Source of the DNA: Dugong dugon
Lineage: Eukaryota > Chordata > Mammalia > Sirenia > Dugongidae
Length of the DNA: 64,000 bases
Assembly: GCA_030035585.1 (NCBI GenBank)
Contig: CM057462.1
Coordinates: 118,477,234-118,541,233 of the forward strand
Reading direction: 5' to 3'
A program made the position numbers and the translations under genes. The notes beneath the pieces were generated by a model, which made no database searches, was not told where the DNA came from, and saw only the letters and a list, made by a program, of their open reading frames with translations. Shown here in pieces: positions 26,271 to 37,474 of the stretch. Position 1 is the first letter of the stretch. Each line of letters opens with the position of its first letter.

Positions 26271-26733
26271 ACTCACTAGAAATGTTTTTGAGATGCAAAA
26301 TCAATGTTAAGACTACTAATAAAAATACATTTCTACTTAAAAAGTTTGAGAATAATTAATTACGAATTACATATACATATACTTAGACTTTATATTCTTA
26401 GGCTCCAAGTATAAATTACCAGATTTCACTTGAAGTTTTCATATTGGCTTAGATGTCATGTTTTTGTGGCATCAAATGAGGAACCATCTGCTATCTGATG
26501 AAACTCAAAGGCCACAGATGAAATGTGGCATGGATTTGGGAGCCACGAATGAGGACCACACTTCTCCATGATATTATGCAGGCAGGCACATATTTAGAGG
26601 TCTCCACATAATGCAGAGTTGATGGTCCAGGTGTTTTCAACTTTTATCGGTAAGAAACATTAAATAATCAAAACATTCACAATGTCTGCCAGATTTTCCC
26701 TAAAAGGTTCTTTCAGGAAGCAGAACAGCTATC

Positions 26734-26737
<4 letters not shown>

Positions 26738-26813
<76 letters not shown>
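26738..26813. repeat. Compound microsatellite (TC)n(AC)n
   Basis: A TC run of about 15 units changes directly to an AC run of about 22 units. It accounts for the 112-codon minus-strand frame across it, which is not a gene. Confidence 0.97.
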
Positions 26814-26814
<1 letters not shown>

Positions 26815-27511
26815 CACCCATACAAATGCAGTAAAACTTCTGAGTAGTTTGAGGATTGAAGATTTGGTTTCCCAAGTAAGTTTGACAATCCCTCTTCCTC
26901 TTCATTAATATTTGAAACTTGCCAACCTGAAGAACTGGAAACTATATAGTATACGCTGTGGTATGGCTTTTGTATTTGATCTCTAATTTCTGAGTGGCTG
27001 AACATTTTGAAAACGTATCCAAAGTGACTACAAAGCATGTGTCATATGAATAAAGTTTTCAACATGAATATAGGGTAATAAAGTAACTAGACTGATTTCT
27101 ATAGGTGACTTATTAGACTCCATCCTGTTATTTCAACCATATTTAGTGTATTGCCATTTACAAAGGATGTGAATGAAGAAATGATTTTGTTCAGTACACA
27201 TGGGTGAGTGTCAAATTCTGAATACCAGGAAAAAATAAAAGAAGTTAAGGAGGGTGAATGAAAGTTCTCCTATTAAAGGCAAGGTGACAGAGCAGATATC
27301 AGCTATTGTCATTTTATACTTTCTCTTCTACTCCTTAAATGCTGCTCCCTCATAAGCTTCTCCCAAAACATTTCAAATGCAAATCTTTGTGCGCTTAGCA
27401 TGTCCCTATTAATAAAAAATTTTTAGTAATCTAAAGGAAAGAGGACTGTACTCAGCTCTAGAAGGCTTGTGAAGGAAAATAGTAACTAGTACCCTGTCTA
27501 TGAAGCCTGGG
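26815..27511. other. No feature recognised
   Basis: No gene or named repeat seen. Confidence 0.4.
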
Positions 27512-27665
27512 ATTCTTTTTTTTTTTTTTAATTTCATTTTTTACTGTACTTTAGATGAAGTTTTATAGAACAGTTTCTCATTAAACAGTCAGTACACATA
27601 TTGTTTTATGACATTGGTTAACAATCCCACGGCATGTCAACACTCTCCCTTCTCGACCTTGGAAG
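27512..27665 (-). mobile_element. LINE-1 3' UTR fragment, antisense
   Basis: T run, then gtactttagatgaagtttta, tcattaaacagtcagtacac, tgacattggttaacaatccc and caacactctcccttctcga. This is the same start as the copies at 27891 and 32390, cut short after about 150 bases. Confidence 0.85.
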
Positions 27666-27890
27666 ACCTTTTTTTTTTTTTTTTTTTTTTGGTGAAAATA
27701 TACATAGCCAAAGTTACACCATTCCAAAAATTTCTACCTGTACAATTCAGTGACACCAGTTACATTCTTCCAGTTGTGCTGCTATTCTATCATTTTCCAA
27801 ATTATTCCATCACCATTATCTTCAACTCACTACCCCCTAGTCTTCCCATCAAACTCTTTGAGTTGCTGTTGTCAATTTGATCTCACATAG
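27666..27890 (-). mobile_element. Second LINE-1-type 3' end, antisense
   Basis: Long T run, then ggtgaaaatatacatagcca, ccattccaaaaatttctacc and ttccagttgtgctgctattc. The T run marks its own poly-A tail on the minus strand. Confidence 0.65.
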
Positions 27891-28595
27891 ATAATTCTTT
27901 TTTTTTTTTGTACCTTAGATGAAAGTTTACAGAACATATAGTTTCTCACTAAACAGTTAGTATACATATTGCCCTATGACAATGGTTAACAACTCCACGA
28001 CATATGAACACTGCCCCTTCTCAACCTTGGGTTCCCTATCACCAGCTTTCTTGTCCCCTCCTGCCTTCTAGTCCTTGTCCCTGGACTGTTGTGCCCCTTG
28101 AGTCTCGTTTTGTTTTATGGGGCTGTCCAATCCCTGGCTGAATGGTGAACCTCGGGAGTGACTTCTCCACTGAGCTAAAAGGGTATCCGGGGGCCATACT
28201 CTTGGGGTTTCTCCAGTCTCTGTCAGGCCAGTAAATCTGGTCTTTTTCTTGTGTGTTAGAATTTTGTTCTACATCCTTCTTCAGCTCTGTCCAGGACCCT
28301 CTGTTGTGATCCCCATCAGAGCAGTCAGTGGTGGGTGCCAGGCACCATCTAGCTGTACTAGACTCAGTCTGGTGGAGACCATGGTAGCTATAATCCATTG
28401 GTCCTTTGGATTAATCTTTCCCTTGTATTCTGTTCTCTTCATTCTCCCTTGCTCCCAAAGTGGGGAGACCAGTGTAGTATGTTAGATGGCTGCTCAAAGG
28501 CTTTTAAGACCTCAGACACTACTCACCAAGGTAGAATGTAGAACATTGTCTTTATAAACTGTGTTATGACAATTGAGCTAGATGATCCCTGAGAC
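27891..28595 (-). mobile_element. LINE-1 3' UTR, antisense, longer copy
   Basis: Holds accttagatgaaagtttaca, caaccttgggttccctatc, tccaatccctggctgaatgg, ccatcagagcagtcagtgg and ccattggtcctttggattaa in the same order as 32390-33175. The 119-codon minus frame inside is a by-product. Confidence 0.88.
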
Positions 28596-28842
28596 TGGGA
28601 TTCTTTTTAACAAGTGAAGATCCTGGCAAATAAAATACCCTATTCTTGGAAACTAAGTAAGCATCCAGACAGCAGTTCTGTGACATCACCAAGCCAAGCA
28701 TAACAGGAGAAGGTGCCATACATTTATCTGAAATCCTGCAGAAAATTTATAGTGACAGGTAATCAAAAAAGGTGACCGACCAAAGTGCAGTGGAAATTCT
28801 AAACTAAAAAAAAAAAAAGCAAGCTTCCAGAGGCAAACTAAA

Positions 28843-28849
<7 letters not shown>

Positions 28850-28874
<25 letters not shown>
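28850..28874. repeat. Poly-T tract
   Basis: Uninterrupted T run of about 25 bases. Confidence 0.9.
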
Positions 28875-28881
<7 letters not shown>

Positions 28882-29044
28882 CGTTCCTAAATTTCCTAAT
28901 GCACTTTAAATGCAAAAATATGTCTTAGGCCAGACACACAGTCACTAAAAAATGTGTTGAACTTAATTGACTGCTCCACTATCTTTGAATAAATTATTTC
29001 CATTGTGGTTTATCTATAGTAAATTTTGCTTTCAGCCTCAATAG

Positions 29045-29180
29045 AACCATATAATGAAAAAAGCAGTAAGGAGCCTTATAGAGAATTATCCAATTCCTTT
29101 GTTTTCACAGATGAACAAACTGAGGCCCAATTAAATCTCTTGTTGAAAGTTATGACTTAATTATATTTCAGAGCTGTATC
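29045..29180 (-). mobile_element. MIR-like fragment, antisense
   Basis: ttttcacagatgaacaaactgagg (in part) and the following attaaatctcttg resemble the MIR core in antisense. Weak. Confidence 0.5.
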
Positions 29181-29249
29181 TTCTATCTCTTAGAGCAGTG
29201 AGCAGTGCTTTTCCCATCCTGTCCTCAGTACCTTCCTGTCACCAACAAC

Positions 29250-29455
29250 AATGGCTGCAATAGCTAACATTTAATGATGGTGCCCTTTTACATGCTCTTC
29301 ATGGATGACCTTATATTCAAGCTTCACAAAAAATCTATCAGGTATGTCCTGTTTTCACCACTGTTCTGCAGAAGAGGAAACTGAAGCACTGAGAGCTTTT
29401 ATAACTTCCACAAGAGTCTGCCTCCAGAATCACATCACACCTTTACTCTTAACAA
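29250..29455 (-). mobile_element. MIR SINE, antisense
   Basis: atagctaacatttaatgatg, tatcaggtatgtcctgtttt and gaggaaactgaagcactga in order. Confidence 0.75.
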
Positions 29456-29465
29456 TTACACTAAA

Positions 29466-29686
29466 AAATAAATAAACAAAAAACCAGTTGCCATCGAGTC
29501 GACTCTGACTCATGGAGACCTCATTTGTGTCAGAGTAGAACTGTGCTCCACAAGGTTTTCAGTGGCTGATTTTTCAGAAGTAGTTCACCTGGCTTTTCTT
29601 TTGAGGTGCCTCTGGGTGGACCTGAACCTCCAAACTGTCAGTTACCAGTCTAGCATGTTAACTGTTGCACCACCCAGGGACTTCAT
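29466..29686 (-). mobile_element. AfroSINE, antisense, CCTGGGTGG-headed type
   Basis: gttgccatcgagtcgactct, gtagaactgtgctccacaa, gaggtgcctctgggtggac and the head complement caccacccagggac. Confidence 0.94.
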
Positions 29687-29754
29687 CACTACGTGCGGTA
29701 CTGTTGACTTTTCCTTCTTTTTCAGGGCATTGTTTACTTTAAATTCAGCATGCT

Positions 29755-30065
29755 CGAAACTGAACTCATCTTTTCCTTAAGCCTCCTGGCATCCTTACTT
29801 TCCAATTCAGTTAATGTCATCTCTGTCCTCTTAGTCACTTGGAACCTTAGAGTCATCTTTGACTCCTCCCTAATTCCTCACCCTTCTCCATGTTTCTACT
29901 CATGCAAAGGCTCTTGAACCCACGTGCAGGCAATTTCCTAACCTGTGGCCTCATTCCCTGTTGCCTGGACATTACAAAAGCCTCCTGTCTCCAATTCATC
30001 ATACACTCTGTAGTCAGAGTAATTTTCCTAAAACAACAGAAATCTCATCGGTTTAAAAACGTAAG
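29755..30065 (+). mobile_element. LINE2 fragment, end of coding region
   Basis: aaactgaactcatcttttcc, agagtcatctttgactcctc, tggacattacaaaagcctcc and gtcagagtaattttcctaaa follow the order of the L2 reverse transcriptase C-terminal end. Frame broken. Confidence 0.75.
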
Positions 30066-30069
30066 TTTA

Positions 30070-31990
30070 ACCCCAATACTCACAAATAATTTGCTTTTAA
30101 ATGTATAGTTTTTTTTTTTCTCACAAATTTCTTCTTGAAACCTCACACAATTGTGTGAAGTTGGTATTATTTTCTCTATTTAACAGATGCTTCCTGGGAT
30201 TAAGTGTTGTGTAGTAGATAATTTTAAAACCAGTAAATTGAGTTAAATAAAAACGTAAACTTTATTTTCCTATGATTGGACATATTTTCTAAAGACAGAA
30301 AACAATCCAGGTAAATGCAGTCAAATTCAATGATTTCTCAATCACTTCCTCTCCCTCTTTCCCTTCCTCTCTACATTCCTTCCTCCTCTTTGTTTCTAGA
30401 TGATGTTTATACTGATAGTTTACGCAAAATCCTGTGCTGGCATCTGCAAGGATCCCATCATGGTCTTAGATCCTTGGTCACTGACATTGTCATAAATGGA
30501 AATGGTCACATTCCCGCTGGTCCCCAGTACATGGCCCATGCTGCCTTCCATGGCCATATATTCTGGTCCCAACTCTAAGATCCTTTTGCACTGTTGGCTC
30601 CATGTGTGTGTGTGTTTCTCTCTTTTTCTTTCTCTCCCCTAGCTCACCGGTGTCGGAACAGTAGACTAGGGATGGCTACATGAACGTTGGGGCCATAAGA
30701 CTACATGCGCCCCCCTGCTGCAGAGTTCAGGACAGGAGGTTGGCTATTTCCACTCTACTGTAGCCTTCCCACGTCAATCCCTGGGATTCGCGAAGGTGTG
30801 AAGTCTCTCTGCGCTTCACCAAATGAGTCTTTTGGTTACATGATGGTAGAGTATGATGTCTTTGATACAAAGAGCCTAGAGGATCTAAGTTCCCTTCCTC
30901 CTCTTGGTTTCCTTGGTCACCTCAAGAATAGGCAGGGGTTCTTCCTCCTTGAGACTGGCTCCATCACTTACTTAACCTCTCTCAAAATTGGATAGTAATA
31001 CACTTTTGGTTAGAATTAGAGGTAATGCAAGCTAGCCTGCCTAGAACAGTGACAAGCACAGATCTACAATCCAAAACTCTATAGAGTTCTGGCAATGCTA
31101 GTGTGTCAAAACTCATTTGGTGGCAAAACTTGACTTGGACTGATGTAAAGGTATTTATAGACTATTTATCTCACTTATAATAAATATTCATAGATTTTGC
31201 TGCATATATATCACTGTGCTTATTTACAAGGTGCTGCCTCAGACCTGCCAGGGAGTGTTATGTAATATGGAATTTACACTCCCTATTACTTTTCAAAATC
31301 TGAAAAATTCTGAATTTTGAAACACATCTGGTCCCGGGGGCTTCAGAGAAGAAACTGTGGACCTGAAAGATATTTTCTATGCATATAGAATTGTAGGTGG
31401 ACAGTTTTTGTTTTGTTTTTTGTTTTCCTTCTGTAAGAGCAATTACCTCTGTAAGAACAAATGTAGTGATTCTTATAAATTTGGTGATGTTGGCAGAAGA
31501 AGGAGCAGACAGTGAGTGTGGTAAAACTCCATTAAGTAACATTTATCTAAACGTTATTGAAAACGCTATGCTCTCATATAGCTGTTAACTCTATTGGAAG
31601 CTAATTAAGGACTATATAGCAGTCTGCCTTTGACTGTTTGGGAGATGGACCTGTCACAAAGTGATTAATGAGTAAATTTAACCATTATATTAATATTCAC
31701 AAAGACCCTGAAGCACAATCAATAGTCACTGCTGATTCTTTTCCTCTTCTCTGCAATGCTATTTAAGCTTCGGAATAAGTCTCAGCCTGTCAGAGGACCT
31801 CGCTGAAGGAGTTGAAGCCACTAGCCCAAAGCAAGGTAGCTGGAAACATGGAATCAAAGCTATACCCAGGGATGATTTCTTACCTGAAGTAAAAACAAAT
31901 TCAGAACAGCTTGGGGAAAATCATTCCATTCAGGCTGGTAAAGAAAACCGGAGCATCTTAGAAGAGAGTCAAGGATTGATAAGACAGGTA
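30070..31990. other. No gene recognised
   Basis: Pyrimidine-rich simple sequence lies at 30345-30395 and 30610-30640. Frames at 30315-30578 and 30705-30995 have no recognisable homology. Confidence 0.4.
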
Positions 31991-31993
31991 CTA

Positions 31994-32205
31994 GACTCCC
32001 TGAATGGTGTCAATGGTTAACATGCTAAGTTGCTACCCAAAGGTTGGAGATTCAAATCCACCCAGAGGCACCTCAGAAGAAAGGCCTGGAAATCTACTTT
32101 AGAAAAATCAGCCACTGAAAACCCGATGGAGTACAGTTCTACTCTGACATACACGGGGTAGCCATGAGTCAGAATCAACTTGATGGTAAGTGGTTTTTAA
32201 AACAG
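31994..32205 (+). mobile_element. AfroSINE, CCTGGGTGG-headed type
   Basis: Diverged head actccctgaatggtgtcaat, then aaatccacccagaggcacct, aaatcagccactgaaaaccc and catgagtcagaatcaacttg. Confidence 0.92.
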
Positions 32206-32389
32206 GTACTAAATTATAGCTTAATGAATGTGTTCTTTAATAGTTTGCTTTTAGGGGCACTACTTCGTTTTTCATCATATTATGAAAGAGTATTATCAAG
32301 TTAGAAAACATGACAGTCTTTTCCTAAAACCACCTTGCCACTAGAAAATCTGTATATTTGGACCATAAGATCTAAACCAAAGCATAGAC

Positions 32390-33190
32390 TTTTTTATTTT
32401 TTCCAATTGTGCTTTAAGTGAAAGTTTACAGAGCAAATCAGTTTCTCATTAAACAATTAATATACAAATTGTTTTGTGACATTGGTTGCCAACCCCGTGA
32501 TGTGGCAACACTCTCCCCTTCTCCACCCTGGGTTCCCCATTTCCGTTTGTCCAGTTTTCCTATCCCTCTCTGCCTTCTCGTCTTTGCTTTTGGGCTGGTG
32601 TCCCAATTAGTCTCGTATACGTGAGTGAACTACAAAGCAGGTTCCTCATGTGTGTTATTGTGTGTGTGCTGTTTGTTTTATAGATCTGTCTAATCTTTGG
32701 CTGAAGAGTAAACTTCAGGAGTGACTTCAGTACTAATTTAAAAGGGCATCTGGGGGCCATGCTCTTGAGGTTTCTCTAGTCTCTGTGAGACCAGTAAGTC
32801 TGGTCGCTTTTATGAATTTGAATTTTGTGTGACATTTTGTTCCCACTCTGTCCAGGACCCTCTATTGTTATCCCTGTCAGAGAAGTTGGTGGTGGTAGCC
32901 GGGCACCATGTAGTTGTTCTGCGCTCAGTCTAGGGGAGGCTATGGTAGTCGTGGTCCATTAGTCCTTTGGACTAATCTTTCCCTTGTGTCTTTAGTTTTC
33001 TTTATTCTCCTTTGCTCCAGATGGGGTAGGAACAGTAGATGTATCTTAGATGGCTGCTTGCAGGCTTTTAAAATCCTAGATGCTACTTACCACAGTCAGA
33101 TACAGAATATTTTCTTTAAAAACTATGTCATGCCAGTTGAGCTAGATGTCCTCCAAGACCATAGTCCCCAGCCCTCAACCCAGTAACTCG
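32390..33190 (-). mobile_element. LINE-1 3' UTR, antisense, best copy
   Basis: tgctttaagtgaaagtttac, catttccgtttgtccagttt, taatctttggctgaagagta, ggtggtagccgggcaccatg, ccattagtcctttggactaa and tttgctccagatggggtag occur in order, then gttgagctagatgtcctcc. This is the longest copy and defines the order used for the others. I associate this 3' UTR with elephant L1. Confidence 0.88.
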
Positions 33191-33389
33191 GTTACTCAGG
33201 GAGTTTGGATGTGTCTATGAAGTGTATATGATTTTGCCTTGGTCAAGTTTTGCTGACTTCCCCTGTATTGCGTACTGTCCCTTCACCAAAGTTACCACTT
33301 ACCTACTAACTAGTTAGCAAAGTACAACTTCTTAACTAATGGTAGTTTACTTTGATGGCAGGCCAGCCTCACATGGAGGAGGTCTAGGA

Positions 33390-33645
33390 GAGTAGTTAAG
33401 CTGGTGGACATTGGAATCAGCCAATCCTCTTTTTAATTATAGGATTTACTGATTACTTACTAATTGTGTGACCCTGAGCTATTATTTCACTTCTCCAACT
33501 TTTGATTTCTTGTCTGTAAACTGGGGATTATAACAATGACTCTTCTACAGTTGCTGTGAGTATTAAATGCAGCAATATGCGTAAAAACCTTAGCACAATG
33601 CCTGGCACATAGCAGGCTCTCAATGAAAGTTAGCTATTGTTACTG
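33390..33645 (+). mobile_element. MIR SINE
   Basis: ctaattgtgtgaccctgagc, ttgtctgtaaactggggat and tgcctggcacatagcaggct are MIR core and tail. Confidence 0.85.
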
Positions 33646-34254
33646 ATATTACTATTGTTAAGAAAATACACTGCCTCTTGAACACAAACTTTGTAAATTC
33701 AAGTTATATAGACAGTAACGTCATAAACTATGAGACTAGAGAAATAAACCGAAAAATTGAAAGAAAAGTAATTATATAAAGTAATTTTAGTCCATCTTCA
33801 TTTATTCCTCCTTAGAAATGTAATTAGAATCACGGGGAGGGGGGAAGCAGTATATTTAATTTGTCTCACATTTTCCCCCCTTAGTTTCATTTCTAAATGT
33901 GTTGTCTAGAATTATTAGGTTCCTTAGTAAAATATAAAATAACATTTTACATGAAAATAGTCACAAAATTTTCATTATAGAGATCTATAGATGTCTCCTA
34001 TAAAACTTATCTAGATGTAGCACTCAGGAAAATCTTACTAGATATTACCACTTTAGGACGATCAATTGCTCTCTGAAAAAAATGATAAAAAAGAAGAAAG
34101 TGTCACTCTCACTGGGCTCTTGATAAAGCTCTTTTTATCTACTTTCAATGTAGAGTATTTGGTTTCCTGACTGATCTAGGGCCTCTTTGTTAAGGTTCCA
34201 CTGGTCCAGGATCCACTAAAAGGAATTCACAGAGACAATCCCTGAGAGACTGTA

Positions 34255-34490
34255 CAGAAAAATGGTTAAGTTACAGGCTTTAGAATTGAACAAATTGCTT
34301 AAAATTCTTGTTCTGATAGTAGTTGTGAGACCTGGGGTAAGTTACATATACTTTGCTCCTCAGTTTTCTTATCTGTAAAATGTGTCCATTTAAAAAAGTC
34401 ATTTTTACCTCACAAGGTTGTTGAGATGAATACAATGGTATACATAAAACACTTCACATAGTAAATGGTCATTAAGTATTATTTATTTAC
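34255..34490 (+). mobile_element. MIR SINE
   Basis: gagacctggggtaagttaca, tcagttttcttatctgtaaa, cacaaggttgttgagatga. Confidence 0.8.
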
Positions 34491-34629
34491 TTATCTATAA
34501 AATGCTAATCTGGAAGTCCAAACAATGCACATGAGAAACTGAGAACACTGACCATGTGCCACTGACATCCCTGATGATTTATTCACCCACCGAACAGAAG
34601 ACTGCCAAGTGGCTGGTGCTGTGTTGGGT

Positions 34630-34812
34630 TCTGTACTCAGTGTTTTAGCTTCTTAGTTGAAATCCTCTTGTCTTGACTGTCTTCATCAGAGACTGCGAGC
34701 TCTGCGAGCGTAGTTCTGTTCTCCAATTGACAGGTTCATCACTATGGGCCGGCACAGCGCCCACCAGATAGGAAGTGCCAACAAGTACTTGTGGAATGAA
34801 TAAATGAGTGAG
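34630..34812 (+). mobile_element. LINE2 3' end
   Basis: Ends acttgtggaatgaataaatg followed by agtgagtg, the L2-type terminal repeat. The part before it is a diverged L2 3' UTR. Confidence 0.6.
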
Positions 34813-34819
34813 TGATGAA

Positions 34820-37150
34820 GGATAATATGACATAGGACAATTAAGACATGGTCTTTGCCCTCAGGGAACGTTTGTTCTAGCTGGAGTTGGAATTAGCCCA
34901 CAAAAGGGGAATAGAGGCAGAGTGGCCAAGGGAGGGAATTTCAGGCAATGGGACCACTATGAGCAAAATGTCAAAAATTTTATTATAATTATACTAGTAG
35001 AGTTCATGATAATGGCAAAAAAAATTGTAAGAAATTATACACTTCTGGAAGACTTCTAGCATTCCCATATTCACAGAAGCATCTTTATTACTTACCATAA
35101 AAAAACACAATGAAACAACAAAAATCAAAAACTCCAGTTTTATACCTGAAGTTAAACGATGGATAGAAGTACACTGGCATATATTCTTCTATGTAATATC
35201 ATGCCGTCTCCTGCCGCAGTGTCCTTGCCCTGTTTGTTGGTGGTTAAGGATGCCAATCACCCACTCCCTCCTATCCCTCCACCATATGGCTAGTTAGGAA
35301 GAGACATAGGCAAATGGGGATCAGATATCACCTTTCTCCAGGGCCCCCTGGTAATGGCCAAATTGGAGAACTGGTGAGATCTGCCATCCAGTCGGAAATG
35401 AACTCAGTCTCGTCTGCAAGCAGTGTGGATCTGATTTAAAACCCCAGTGGCACTATCCTCCACTCCATCCTCCTGCCCCATAGGGTGACAGGAAACAGAG
35501 GGCAAGGCATGCTGTGCTAAGGAAAGAGAAAAAGGTGGAACGTGTTTCCTACTTTTGAGGCAAAGTGACCTGCCAATCCACTCAAAAATGTGGCTAACTA
35601 ACAGGATTAGCTACTTCTTCCCATGGATAAAAGGACTAACTGATTCACTCCAATGGTCTCCTTTAAGGAATCACAAGGAGAAGGAATAAAGGTCCCCATG
35701 TGTAGCTTTTTTTATTTAGGAGAGAGAGGATGGGGAGAATACAAAAGGATTAAGAGACTGGATATATTCTGTCTCCTCTTCTTTTCAACTTATTTCTTAC
35801 CGATCTTACACTGCTTTTAGATGAAACAGATCTTGTTCTTCTGCTACAGACAGCAGAAAGCCGAGCATTCTTTATACAGAGATGGTTTATTTTATCTATA
35901 ACTACGAGTAACCTGATAAGGCAAACAAGCCTACTAGGTGGTAATGACCAGAAAGTGGAACTACAACTCAAACATCCTAAAACCAAAGTTATTTTTTTGT
36001 TTTATAATCAAATTATTTAGTTGCCTGGGTGTGCTGTTCTCAAACAGTTCATCTTGGAGACAGAACAAGGAAAGAACATTGCCCAAGTTCAACGGATGTA
36101 AAATTTTACTTTGGTCATGGGGAGTTAGATTTGGCACCTTACTTCTTTTTTTCCAGATTGCATCTACAGCAGCTCTGTTTAAAGGAACAAAACTGTAGGG
36201 TCGCGAAGGCCCACTTTTTTTTTTTCTGGTTTATGTGCCTGAGTGGACTCAAAGATTTTTTTCTTTGGAGAACTTTGGCCTTGTTTTGCTGTTTCCCAGC
36301 CACATGTCCAGTAATACAATCTGAGCTCATTGCCACTGTTTGTCAAGAAACAATCAGGAAGGATTGCCTGAAGGACACACAGTCTGCTCTTTCAGAAATT
36401 CTATTGTACATCTGCATTAAGACAGATCAGGAGAACAACATGTGTGTTTTCCCCACAGAACTGTTCTTACTGAGTTGAACTTTGGTCTGATGGCACCTAT
36501 CTGCTGAAAGACTTTAATGAGGAGAGGTCCCATGGATTTCATCATTGCACCTACTGTAAAAATGTAGTATATGACACTCTTTACATCATCACACTGTGCA
36601 CATGGGGTCCCCAGGAGGAAAATGCTCTCTGAGCTCAGTAGTAAAAGCACTCACTTCTTTACAGTGACTGATTGGCTTGTTTCTTTCTGTCCTCATAAAA
36701 TGAAACACATACCAGCTTTGCCTCTTTATGCTAGCAGTTAGAAAGCTTAGAGTGGAACTTGTGACCCACCAACAACAGTGTATAAATCATGCATATCTTT
36801 AACTGCATTTCTGGCTCTACCTAATGGTTATTCTTATTGTTTTTCCTTTACTCATCTTTTGATTGATTCTGCTTTGTAGTTTATATATCCTTCTAAGCTG
36901 CCTTATATCCCTTCTGCATCGTGGTGGTGCATAAATGAAAAACATAAAGATGGAAGCAGAGATATGGTCCATGTCCGTGATGTGACCACACTCCTCAAAG
37001 ACACGGTAGGCAAATATTTGGTATTTCTTAAACCTTCATCTATACAATGCCAGAACATTGAGCTAAAAAGCGAACACTTCTAAGTACACTCTCCTAGATC
37101 AACACCTTCCTTTGTCAGTAGATTTGGGTGGTATGTAGAGACATCCTTTG
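34820..37150. other. No gene recognised; 149-codon open frame at 36029-36478
   Basis: Unique sequence. The open frame is the longest non-viral one in this part. It crosses T-rich runs that give Phe strings, has no recognisable domain, and overlaps another frame of 86 codons. I judge it non-coding. Confidence 0.4.
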
Positions 37151-37154
37151 AGTA

Positions 37155-37469
37155 GAGGTAGTCTCCGACTTAGGACGTACTTCAGACAAACTGCACTTAC
37201 GACCGTCTGTTGTTGTTGTTGTTTGTACATCTTAACATCAGTAACATGTACTACATACAATGCTGCAGCAAGTAGTTTGCTGATGTTATCATTCCCAGAT
37301 GTTCACTTACAGATGTTTATATATAATGTTTCCAAACCCAAAGATAAATAAAGACCAGATTTATTAAGATACTGATAATAAAAGGCAATAATAATGAAAA
37401 CTAAAAAAAAAAAAAAAGTATCCGATTTGTTGTTGGATTGGAACCCTGACATAAGTCGGGGACTACCTG
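37155..37469. mobile_element. Small DNA transposon with terminal inverted repeats, TA duplication
   Basis: Left end gaggtagtctccgactta; the right end, read on the other strand, is caggtagtccccgactta. TA flanks both sides at 37153-37154 and 37470-37471. It is 315 bp with no transposase, so non-autonomous. The TA target fits the Tc1/mariner-pogo group. It contains a short GTT repeat and an A run at about 37404-37417. Confidence 0.85.
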
Positions 37470-37474
37470 TACTT

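Noticed and set aside
26700-27038. 112-codon minus-strand frame
   Set aside because: It is produced by the TC/AC microsatellite; the coded Val-Cys and Arg-Glu strings are repeat artefacts.
28039-28398. 119-codon minus frame
   Set aside because: It falls wholly within a LINE-1 3' UTR copy whose relatives here do not keep the frame.
36029-36478. Novel gene
   Set aside because: No domain, no splice-flanked exon structure, overlapping frames and T-run-derived Phe strings; retained only as a low-interest observation.
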